From NCBI GenBank assembly GCA_900544525.1, contig UQVN01000066.1:1-13640 (forward strand): a stretch of DNA of 13,640 nucleotides, written 5' to 3'. The notes beneath the pieces are model-generated. The model worked only from the letters and a program-made list of their open reading frames with translations. It was not told the DNA's origin and did not search any database. The translations under genes and the position numbers were made by a program. This stretch comes from an uncultured Eubacteriales bacterium. Its GTDB lineage: Bacteria; Bacillota; Clostridia; Lachnospirales; Lachnospiraceae. Positions 1 through 6,522 of this stretch are shown here, one piece after another (the stretch's first letter is position 1; each line of letters starts with the position of its first letter).

Positions 1-27
1 CACTTTATTAACTTATTTTCATATTTA

Positions 28-759
28 TTACAAATTTTCTTCTTCTGTAAGAGAAATTTTTTGATAGAACGATGCTTGTATTTGATACTTCATAGTTTCC
101 ACATAATACTGGAACAATTCTTTTTCCGATAGACTCGTTTTCTCACCAAATTGATTTTGCTCTTCTACTGTTAACGGATTTCCTTCTAACACTTGGCTTT
201 CTTGCTCTGCATATTCCACATTCACTTGGTTCCGACTCGTTGGAATTTCTATTTCCTCGCCTAGATAAGAAGTGATTTTTTTTATATAATTTTGTGTCTC
301 TTGAAAGGGTGGCACTCCTCCATACTTTTGAACATTTCCAATGCCAGCGTTATATCCAGCTAGTGTCAATGTTAAATCCCCATCATACCTCTTTAGAAGG
401 CCGCTTAATTCCTTTGCTCCACCCATAATATTCTCTTTTACATCATAAATATTTTGAACACCTAGTTCTTTTGCTGTGGCTGGCATGAGTTGCATAATGC
501 CAACCGCTCCTGCACTAGAAACCACATTGGGATTAAAATCTGATTCCGCTTTTGCAACCGCTTTTAATAAGGATAGAGGAACACCATAGGTTTCTGAGGC
601 TTCTTGAAAATAATCATCCAATGTCCCTTTGCCTGTGCCACTACTCTTTTCTTTTAATACCTGCTCAAAAGAAGTGATATTTTCTCTTTGTCTAAGTGAC
701 GTTACTTGATTCGTTTGTTCAATATCTCCATTTGTTCTCTGTATCGATTGTATTACCAC
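28..759 (-). CDS. Leaderless SLT-family lytic transglycosylase
   Basis: Predicted to cleave the MurNAc-GlcNAc bond of peptidoglycan. From the chosen start it is 243 residues with a family-1 SLT (goose-lysozyme-like) fold: the catalytic Glu lies in AKAESDFNP (about residue 72), followed by GIMQLMP (87-93) and AGYNAG (134-139). I chose a GTG start at 759 because AGAGGTGA sits 7 nt upstream; the longer reading starts with TTG at 792 and has no comparable site. That ribosome binding site overlaps the TGA stop of the preceding glycosyltransferase, suggesting translational coupling. There is no signal peptide or membrane segment: the first ~45 residues are polar and Gln/Ser/Thr-rich, and the last ~65 are acidic and Gln-rich. 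It is the last gene seen in the flagellin-modification cluster. A role in opening the wall for flagellum assembly is inferred. The family call is firm; the role is not. Confidence 0.92.
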   Translation of the reverse strand: MVIQSIQRTNGDIEQTNQVTSLRQRENITSFEQVLKEKSSGTGKGTLDDYFQEASETYGVPLSLLKAVAKAESDFNPNVVSSAGAVGIMQLMPATAKELGVQNIYDVKENIMGGAKELSGLLKRYDGDLTLTLAGYNAGIGNVQKYGGVPPFQETQNYIKKITSYLGEEIEIPTSRNQVNVEYAEQESQVLEGNPLTVEEQNQFGEKTSLSEKELFQYYVETMKYQIQASFYQKISLTEEENL

Positions 760-766
760 TACTCGT

Positions 767-2302
767 TCACCTCTTGTCTTGTTTTTGTACAATAAAAAGA
801 TACTTTTTCGTCATAAGATGACAAAAATTCATAGGATCTGATTGTATACCATTTGTTTTTTCCCAAACATTGCGAACAATATTTTCTTCGTCTTTTGGTA
901 GTGTAAAAAAGTGCATCTTAGAAGAAACTAAAGTTCCATATTGTTCGATTTGTTTTTGACATTCTTCATATGGAATCGGGTATACAAAATCTCTTCGATA
1001 AATTTCTCTGCGCCCCAGTATGTGAAAAAATTCTAAATAGCTAAATGCATTTTCTAATGAAACTATTAAGTATCCCCCTTCTCTCACTCGCTCCATACTA
1101 TCTTCTAACATTACCCATGGTTCATTATAAGAGTTTAATGGCTTCCCTAAAATCACATAGTCATAACTTTGCTTTGGAAAGGAAAGACGAAGACCTTCTT
1201 CTCGATCACATACTACGGTCCCATTACAAATACTACAGAGATCTTCCCGATATTTACTCTCTTGTACAAAAGCATCTAGTTGCACATCAAACATACCATG
1301 CGACCTCAAATGATTTTTTAATTCTAATAAGGGACTTCCACATTTCACATCAATTCCAAGAGCAAAAAACGATTGCTTTCCTTCTATCACTGGACACTCT
1401 CTTATGATCTCTTCGCCTTCTACGATAGTATCTTCCCATGAATCGACTTCAAAATACTTCTTTTGAAATTGTTCTCTTCCAAGGTTCAGAGAATAAATAA
1501 ATTGTTCCTTTTTTTTGTCCTCAAAATTTCGAAAATCATGGTTATGATGAATCCACGTATCTGTCGCTAATATAAGACGATACCCATTTCTCCGCAAACG
1601 AAAGGATAGATCATCATCTCCAAAATCATGAAGAAATCCAGCATCAAAAATAGGAAATCCAATACTCATCAATGCTTCTGTTCGAAAAAGACTTCCTAAT
1701 GTGATCAATCGAAGTCTTTCTTCCCACTTTCTACTATCAGATTGATTATATAACTCAGCTTTTTCTTCCATTTCTTCTATACTGGAAAATGACAAAGAAA
1801 CTTCTTGAAAATTGCTTACATTGGAACTCACTGGATTGACCATTCCAATCCGTTCATCCGACTCCATACAAGTTAATAGATTTTTCAACCAGTTTGGAGT
1901 ACAAATTAAATCATTGGCTAAAAAGACTACATAACGTCCAACATCTACGCAACTAAGCCAGCAAAAAGCAAAATTTGTGCCCATAGGTTTTGTAATACAA
2001 ATAATGCTTTTCTTCTTATAAGGTACTTTTTTAAAATAGTCCAGTGTCCCATCACTAGAACCATTATCAACAAGAATCAATTCATAATCAATTTCTTTTG
2101 TATGTTTTAATACACTCTCAACACATTGTTTCGTCTTATCCAAACGATTATAAGCTAGAATGACAATAGAAACAAAAGAATGATTAAGACAACTTTGTTG
2201 TCGTTCCATCATCATTTTTCTCGCTCCATAGAGATTTAATCCTGCGGGGATATTCTCTAATTGCTCAGTATCTATATAAATGATTCCCTCTTGTTCTTTC
2301 AT
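767..2302 (-). CDS. GT2 glycosyltransferase with degenerate methyltransferase-like C-terminal domain
   Basis: A 511-residue two-domain protein. Residues ~42-300 are a GT-A fold family-2 glycosyltransferase: VSIVILAYNR, VDNGSSDGT (78-86), an LAND motif near 130 in the position of the usual LNND metal/nucleotide site, and FGDDDLSFRLRRNG (227-240), typical of rhamnosyl/galactosyl-type GT2 enzymes. Residues ~312-500 resemble the SAM methyltransferase domain often attached to such enzymes (EGGYLIVSLENAF recalls the post-motif strand), but the glycine-rich SAM loop is poorly kept (GIDVKCGSPLLELK), so catalysis is doubtful. The ATG at 2302 is preferred over an upstream in-frame GTG (2335) because AAAGGAG lies about 9 nt before it. 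It follows the GT2/helical-repeat gene by 74 nt and its stop overlaps the next gene's ribosome binding site. A role in flagellin glycan assembly is inferred from position; donor and acceptor sugars are unknown. Confidence 0.88.
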   Translation of the reverse strand: MKEQEGIIYIDTEQLENIPAGLNLYGARKMMMERQQSCLNHSFVSIVILAYNRLDKTKQCVESVLKHTKEIDYELILVDNGSSDGTLDYFKKVPYKKKSIICITKPMGTNFAFCWLSCVDVGRYVVFLANDLICTPNWLKNLLTCMESDERIGMVNPVSSNVSNFQEVSLSFSSIEEMEEKAELYNQSDSRKWEERLRLITLGSLFRTEALMSIGFPIFDAGFLHDFGDDDLSFRLRRNGYRLILATDTWIHHNHDFRNFEDKKKEQFIYSLNLGREQFQKKYFEVDSWEDTIVEGEEIIRECPVIEGKQSFFALGIDVKCGSPLLELKNHLRSHGMFDVQLDAFVQESKYREDLCSICNGTVVCDREEGLRLSFPKQSYDYVILGKPLNSYNEPWVMLEDSMERVREGGYLIVSLENAFSYLEFFHILGRREIYRRDFVYPIPYEECQKQIEQYGTLVSSKMHFFTLPKDEENIVRNVWEKTNGIQSDPMNFCHLMTKKYLFIVQKQDKR

Positions 2303-2376
2303 TCTCTCTTTCTCCTTTCCATTCTCTTGTTTCACGTTTTTTATTTTTTTATTCCTTGCCCCTTATCATAATTCCA

Positions 2377-4377
2377 TTAATTTCCTGTTAAAATCTTTTG
2401 TTTTAAACGAAGCAATTCAAGATCGTTTGGCATTAAAGAAAGTAGTTGCATCAAAATTGGCAATGCTACTTCATATTGTCTTTGTGCAATCATTTGTTTG
2501 ATCTGTATTTTCACTTGTGCTCCAAGCTGTCGAAACTCTTCATTTCCTGCTTTTCGTTTTTCATCATACTCTTTTAGTAAATATTCCATATAACGTTTGA
2601 TTGTAACTAACATTCTTGGATAACTATCTTTTGCTTTCTTTAAACACTCAATCTGATCAAAACTTTCTTGGCATGACTCCTGATAATAAAGGGCGAAGGC
2701 ATATTCTCCCTGTAATAAATAGCGGTTTCCTTCCCGTTTCATCTCTTCTTGATATAAATTTTCATAATAATCAATCACCGCTTTTGTATAGCGATCCAGA
2801 CATTTTTTTAATTCTTCTCCGCTCATTTGTCGATCCAATAAATCTTGCTCTAAAAATCGGAATAAAAGCTGTTGATAGTAAGCGCTATCTTCTCCAAGCA
2901 ACTGTTTCATGGTCTTACAATATGGTTCATATTCCTCCACTTCTACTAATTTTAAAAGCTCAATTAAGATCAACTGCCATTGTCCCAGATTCATCGTTTT
3001 TATCATGTTTTTTATTTCATATCCATAGGTACCTGCTAACCAAATAAGATAGAGACGAACCCGAACTTCTTTGCTCTCTTTTAGCTTTTCATAATAAAAG
3101 AGAACTTCTTCTTTTTGTTTTTCTTCATGAGCTTTTAACATTCTTTGTAAAACAAGAAACTCATCGTCATTGCGTACTTCTGTTAAACAATTCCTCAACA
3201 TTTTTTTCTTATTGAGAGAAACTCCATCTAACAATTCATTTATTTTGCTATAATAACTCTCTAGCATTTTTGGAGTGCCCCACGGAAATAACTGTAAATA
3301 AACCAATAACTTTTCACTTTCTTCTAAATAAAGAGCTGCTTGTACTCCTTGATAGCATAATTCTTCTTTTAATCTCATAATCTCATCAACAACAACTAAT
3401 CCTCTCGTTTGTTGATGGCGAAGTTCTGGATTTCTTTCAAAAATGTAATAATATTCCAAGTATTGATCCAATGCTTCGATGGCTTTTTGATATTCTTTTG
3501 CTATTATGTAAAAAGTGACCAATATTCCCCAAAGCTGCATCTTACTTGCTTCTTGTAAGTTTCCATATTCTATAGCCTCTTTAGAAATTACAATTCCTTC
3601 ATAAACCCCATGTCTTGTATATCTCGTTTTCGCCAGTATTGCATATAGCCATCCATCATTTTGTGGATTTCGATATTCTATTGGTAATAAAAGTCCTTGT
3701 CTACAATAAAATTCTATTCTCTCTAATTCTTGAATATTAGCATACTCTTGGACTATCTGTACAATGGTCCCTTGATTATTTGGATTTTTTTCAATCATCT
3801 GTAATAGCAACGGAAGATTTCTAGATACTTTTTGGCTACCAATTCCTCGCTTCTTTTGAATATAACCATAATGGTGCACAAAAACTTTCAACTCTTTCAT
3901 CGGAAAATTAATGACATTATAATGTTCATGAACTTTTCCTTCAAACAAAAGCTCAGCACTTCTTCTTACTAATCTTGCTGAACGAGACTCAAAATAACTT
4001 CTCCCTTCCCAATCGCCATAGTTTCTCACTCGATAGGTTGCACTATTGTATTGTTTTTCTTCTCCACTTGTAAAAAATTCCACTAATGGCATTACATCTT
4101 CAAACCATTCATCATCATCAATAAATAAAAACCATTCTCCTTTTGCGGCCTTTAACCCCTGATTTCTGGCATTGGCAAAATCATCTATCCATGTATAATC
4201 AATAATATGATCCGTATATTGCTCTGCCAATTCCCTTACTTTTGGTTCTTTTCCTGTAATTGTTAAAATTAGCTCACATGGCACTTGTTGTAGCAATGGG
4301 ACAATAGAATTTAAACACTTCTCAATGGTATTGAGCCGATCCGATAATAAAATAGAAATTGTTAATTTAATATTCAT
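2377..4377 (-). CDS. GT2 glycosyltransferase with long helical-repeat (TPR-like) C-terminal region
   Basis: A 666-residue protein. The N-terminal ~180 residues are a GT-A family-2 domain: LTISILLSDR at the start, DDFANARNQGLKAAKGEW (65-82), the acidic metal-binding motif FIDDDEW (85-91), and FEGKVHEHY (145-153), followed by HHYGY and RNLPLLL, a signature of GT2 enzymes that carry a helical tail. Residues ~185-660 look almost entirely helical, with Tyr/Leu/Glu-rich repeats as in TPR solenoids. SunS-type protein S-glycosyltransferases share this layout, where the repeat region helps hold the protein acceptor, so direct transfer to flagellin is a reasonable inference. The ATG at 4377 has AAAGGGA about 7-8 nt upstream. 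It is the first gene after the flagellin terminator; I found no clear promoter in the 158-nt gap, so readthrough or a non-obvious promoter must drive it. The true acceptor is not shown by the sequence. Confidence 0.88.
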   Translation of the reverse strand: MNIKLTISILLSDRLNTIEKCLNSIVPLLQQVPCELILTITGKEPKVRELAEQYTDHIIDYTWIDDFANARNQGLKAAKGEWFLFIDDDEWFEDVMPLVEFFTSGEEKQYNSATYRVRNYGDWEGRSYFESRSARLVRRSAELLFEGKVHEHYNVINFPMKELKVFVHHYGYIQKKRGIGSQKVSRNLPLLLQMIEKNPNNQGTIVQIVQEYANIQELERIEFYCRQGLLLPIEYRNPQNDGWLYAILAKTRYTRHGVYEGIVISKEAIEYGNLQEASKMQLWGILVTFYIIAKEYQKAIEALDQYLEYYYIFERNPELRHQQTRGLVVVDEIMRLKEELCYQGVQAALYLEESEKLLVYLQLFPWGTPKMLESYYSKINELLDGVSLNKKKMLRNCLTEVRNDDEFLVLQRMLKAHEEKQKEEVLFYYEKLKESKEVRVRLYLIWLAGTYGYEIKNMIKTMNLGQWQLILIELLKLVEVEEYEPYCKTMKQLLGEDSAYYQQLLFRFLEQDLLDRQMSGEELKKCLDRYTKAVIDYYENLYQEEMKREGNRYLLQGEYAFALYYQESCQESFDQIECLKKAKDSYPRMLVTIKRYMEYLLKEYDEKRKAGNEEFRQLGAQVKIQIKQMIAQRQYEVALPILMQLLSLMPNDLELLRLKQKILTGN

Positions 4378-4474
4378 AAGTCTTTCCCTTTCTTATAACA
4401 GAGAACAAAGTCAACTATGTATCCTTTGTACGTAGTAATTTTTAACCGATAGGAAATCCAATTTTCTATAAGTT

Positions 4475-4510
4475 AAAAAAGCCTCTGGAAAACAAGTTTC
4501 CAGAGGCTTT
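4475..4510 (-). terminator. Rho-independent terminator of the flagellin gene
   Basis: A perfect 11-bp inverted repeat (GCCTCTGGAAA at 4481-4491 and its complement at 4497-4507) with a 5-nt loop, extendable by three A:T pairs. On the minus strand it is followed by six T residues (4475-4480). It lies 25 nt past the flagellin stop codon, where a strong terminator is expected for a highly expressed monocistronic flagellin mRNA. Confidence 0.93.
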
Positions 4511-4535
4511 CCTAAACATCCATTGGTATCTTCGA

Positions 4536-5342
4536 TTATTGTAATAACTGAAGAACCCCTTGTGGAAGCTGATTTGCCTGTGCAAGCATAGACTGTGCAG
4601 CCTGTGTTAAGATATTATTTTTTGTATAATTCATCATTTCTTTTGCCATATCAACATCGCGAATGCGGCTTTCTGCAGCAGATAAGTTTTCAGAGTTAAC
4701 ACTTAAGTTGTTAATTGTATGTTCTAAGCGGTTCTGAGCCGCACCAAGATTACTACGGAACTCAGATACTTTGTCGATGGCACTGTTCAAAGAATCAATC
4801 GCAGCTGTTGAACCAGAAACTGTTTTGATATCTATCGCACTAATTCCTAAAGCACTTGCATCCATAGAAGAAAGACCTACTGTAATCACGTCTGCTGTTG
4901 AAGGTCCGATCTGGAATGTCTGAGTTCCAGCCGCTAACAGTGTCTGACCATTGAATGTTGTATTCGTTGCAATTCTTGTAATTTCTGAATTTAACGCATC
5001 GACTTCTGATTGGATTTTTTTTCTGTCGTTCGCCTCGTAAATACCATTAGCAGACTGTGTTGCAAGCTCTACCATACGGTTTAACATAGAATGTACTTCT
5101 GTTAATGCACCTTCTGCTGTCTGAATTAAAGAAACACCATCTTCCGCATTCTTCTGTGCCGTATCAAGACCTGTGATCTGTGATCTCATCTTTTCAGAAA
5201 TAGAAAGACCAGCCGCATCATCACCTGCACGGTTAATTCTATAACCAGAAGATAATTTCTCTAAGCTCTTAGAAATTGCGTTGTTGTTGCTTGATAACTG
5301 TCTGTTTGCATTTAATGCTGCAATGTTGTGTTGAATTCTCAT
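4536..5342 (-). CDS. hag: Flagellin
   Basis: Main structural subunit of the flagellar filament, exported by the flagellar type III apparatus and assembled outside the cell. The 268 residues hold both conserved ends: N-terminal D0/D1 (MRIQHNIAALNANRQL, LSSGYRINRAGDDAAGLSISEKM at 30-52, ELATQSANGIYEANDR at 92-107) and C-terminal D1/D0 (ESRIRDVDMAKEM, QAAQSMLAQANQLPQGVLQLL). The middle (about 135-190) is short and Ser/Thr-rich, without large D2/D3 domains, so the protein is somewhat shorter than B. subtilis Hag. The ATG at 5342 is chosen because AAGGAGG sits 7 nt upstream and the product then begins with the classic flagellin sequence; an in-frame upstream ATG at 5363 would add seven residues and swallow the ribosome binding site. 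It has its own SigD-type promoter, structured leader and terminator. Flanking glycosyltransferases and methyltransferases suggest it is modified, probably on Ser/Thr of the central region. Confidence 0.98.
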   Translation of the reverse strand: MRIQHNIAALNANRQLSSNNNAISKSLEKLSSGYRINRAGDDAAGLSISEKMRSQITGLDTAQKNAEDGVSLIQTAEGALTEVHSMLNRMVELATQSANGIYEANDRKKIQSEVDALNSEITRIATNTTFNGQTLLAAGTQTFQIGPSTADVITVGLSSMDASALGISAIDIKTVSGSTAAIDSLNSAIDKVSEFRSNLGAAQNRLEHTINNLSVNSENLSAAESRIRDVDMAKEMMNYTKNNILTQAAQSMLAQANQLPQGVLQLLQ

Positions 5343-5349
5343 TTTTCTT

Positions 5350-5389
5350 CCTCCTTGAATCAAACAAAGGGATTTCCTTATCCCTGTTT
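5350..5389 (-). promoter_or_regulatory. Probable CsrA-binding leader of flagellin mRNA
   Basis: In the flagellin leader RNA, AGGGAU and AUCCCU (5380-5385 and 5368-5373) form a 6-bp stem closing the hexaloop AAGGAA; four further pairs (AAAC/GUUU) extend it across a 2-nt bulge. A second AAGGAGGA, the ribosome binding site itself (5350-5356), follows about 20 nt later. CsrA recognises A(N)GGA cores, preferably in hairpin loops, and represses B. subtilis hag through one upstream hairpin site and one site over the ribosome binding site. The layout here matches. That CsrA acts here is inferred; csrA and fliW are not in the window. Confidence 0.6.
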
Positions 5390-5403
5390 TTGTTACAAGT
5401 AAT

Positions 5404-5430
5404 ATATCGGTTAGTTTTTTGATTACTTAA
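5404..5430 (-). promoter_or_regulatory. SigD (sigma-28) type promoter of flagellin
   Basis: ACCGATAT at 5404-5411 (minus strand) matches 7 of 8 bases of the GCCGATAT-type -10 element of motility sigma factor SigD. A TTAA/TAAG -35-like element lies 14-15 nt upstream (5426-5430). Transcription would start near 5397, giving a leader of about 55 nt that contains exactly the hairpin and ribosome binding site. Confidence is good because both the position and the target gene are as expected. Confidence 0.75.
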
Positions 5431-5536
5431 CTCTTTTTTTATTTTTTTATGTTAAAATTTCTTAACAGTTTTTCATCCAAATATTCACCGATAAAACACT
5501 CACCCTATGCTCTCTCATAGATTATATATAAAGTTA

Positions 5537-6508
5537 TCATTCTAAACCTTTTAAATAATTTTTTAATGTTTCTTTACACTCTTGTCGTTCTTGACCTTCT
5601 CCATACAATAAATAATCTAGCATCTGCTCTTTTACAAACAACCACTGTTCCTTCTGATCCAAATTTTGCTCTTCCATTCCTTTCTTTATCATATGATCCG
5701 CTTCTTTTATCAGAAGATTCCATCCCTTATCATCAAGAAATTGTTTTTCTAGCTCTGCATTAATCTTTTGAATCAGTTGTGATTCCTTTTCCAGTCCTTC
5801 CTCTCTTTTCTTCTGCCAATCAAGATTCTTTTTCTTTCCTACCAACACTGCTTTCGTTGGAGAAAACCGATACTCTTCTCTTTTTTTAAAAAATAGCTGA
5901 AAACTACTCTCTAAAAAAGGAGTTTCTTGACTTATTACAATCAAACTTCCTTCTTCTTTCAAAAAAGAAAGGGCTCGTTCTATCATTTGATATGGCGCTT
6001 TTGATTGAATAGCACCATTGAGCAAAACAATATCAAAGGCTTCTTTCTCCAAAAGTGCCTCTTCATAATCCGTAGCTAAAAAACTTAAATGTGGCAATAC
6101 CTTGACTTCTCCCATTCTCCTTAACCATTCTATCTCCATCTGATCGGACATGCAATAAAACGTAGAATCTTTATGAAACTCTCCTAAAATAGAGGCAAAC
6201 TGATAACTAATCTCTCCATCTTGGCAACCAATTTCCAATACCTTTAACGGCAACGATGTGGAAATCAAATGACGAATTAATAGCAAATTAAGCAATAAAA
6301 ACTGTTCTATTTCTTCTTCTGGCCTTTCTAATCGTATCTCTTCATTTAATAACTCCTCTACTAGATCAAAAATTGTCCGAATTTCCCCCTGTATGGAGTG
6401 CATTGGAATACTACTTTTATTGCCCATCAAATTGGAACAGTTCAATAAACAAGTTTTTTCTCTCCCTCCTTCCCAATAAAAAATTTGATTCTCTAGTACA
6501 ATTCTCAT
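5537..6508 (-). CDS. Class I SAM-dependent methyltransferase
   Basis: A 323-residue protein with a Rossmann-type SAM methyltransferase domain at about residues 85-200: motif I VLEIGCQDG (90-98), FDIVLLNGA (158-166) and the late strand LKEEGSLIVIS (183-193). The N-terminal ~85 residues and the charged, Glu/Lys-rich helical C-terminus (~225-323) are unrecognised. The ATG at 6508 is chosen because AAAGGGA lies a few nt upstream; a longer in-frame reading would overlap the preceding gene. The gap to that gene is only 14 nt, indicating an operon and probable coupling. It ends 194 nt before the flagellin start. The likely role is to methylate a sugar or residue in the flagellin modification pathway, inferred from its position between a fused methyltransferase/glycosyltransferase and flagellin. 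The substrate cannot be read from the sequence. Confidence 0.85.
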   Translation of the reverse strand: MRIVLENQIFYWEGGREKTCLLNCSNLMGNKSSIPMHSIQGEIRTIFDLVEELLNEEIRLERPEEEIEQFLLLNLLLIRHLISTSLPLKVLEIGCQDGEISYQFASILGEFHKDSTFYCMSDQMEIEWLRRMGEVKVLPHLSFLATDYEEALLEKEAFDIVLLNGAIQSKAPYQMIERALSFLKEEGSLIVISQETPFLESSFQLFFKKREEYRFSPTKAVLVGKKKNLDWQKKREEGLEKESQLIQKINAELEKQFLDDKGWNLLIKEADHMIKKGMEEQNLDQKEQWLFVKEQMLDYLLYGEGQERQECKETLKNYLKGLE

Positions 6509-6522
6509 AGTTTCTTCCCTTT

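Noticed and set aside
1..27. Start of another gene beyond the transglycosylase
   Set aside because: The minus strand offers only a four-codon frame (ATG AAA ATA AGT TAA) and no ribosome binding site; nothing can be supported at the edge.
1045..1407. Plus-strand open frame of 120 codons inside the GT2 gene
   Set aside because: It is antisense to a well-supported glycosyltransferase, has no recognisable domain, and its low-complexity Leu/His/Ser composition is typical of a reversed coding strand. The same applies to the other plus-strand frames at 2280, 2616, 5566, 6558, 7599, 8421, 9263, 9813, 10518, 10795, 11079 and 11170.
2303..2376. Short peptide gene or terminator between the two GT2 genes
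   Set aside because: The only small frame is six codons, and no stem precedes the T/A-rich tract; the genes are read as co-transcribed.
4445..4452. ACCGATAG on the plus strand in the flagellin/GT2 gap
   Set aside because: No suitable -35 at the right spacing, wrong strand for all genes, and it would read into the flagellin terminator.
4378..4474. A SigA promoter for the two GT2 genes
   Set aside because: TTGACT and TATAAG occur but only 11 nt apart; TTGGAT has no good -10 at 16-18 nt. No convincing pair was found.
5447..5475. TGTTAA/TTAACA hairpin near T-runs as a terminator after the methyltransferase
   Set aside because: On the minus strand the hairpin is followed by A-rich, not T-rich, sequence; only the plus strand shows the terminator pattern, where no gene ends. 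The stem is just six A/T-rich pairs.
5487..5494. ACCGATAA on the plus strand, a SigD -10-like element pointing away from flagellin
   Set aside because: No TAAA-like element lies 14-16 nt upstream (the nearest TTAA is 21 nt away), and there is no plus-strand gene to transcribe.
5505..5520. CTATG/CATAG inverted repeat with CTCTCT loop as an operator
   Set aside because: A five-base arm is expected by chance in this composition, and it lies upstream of the predicted promoter without a matching second copy.
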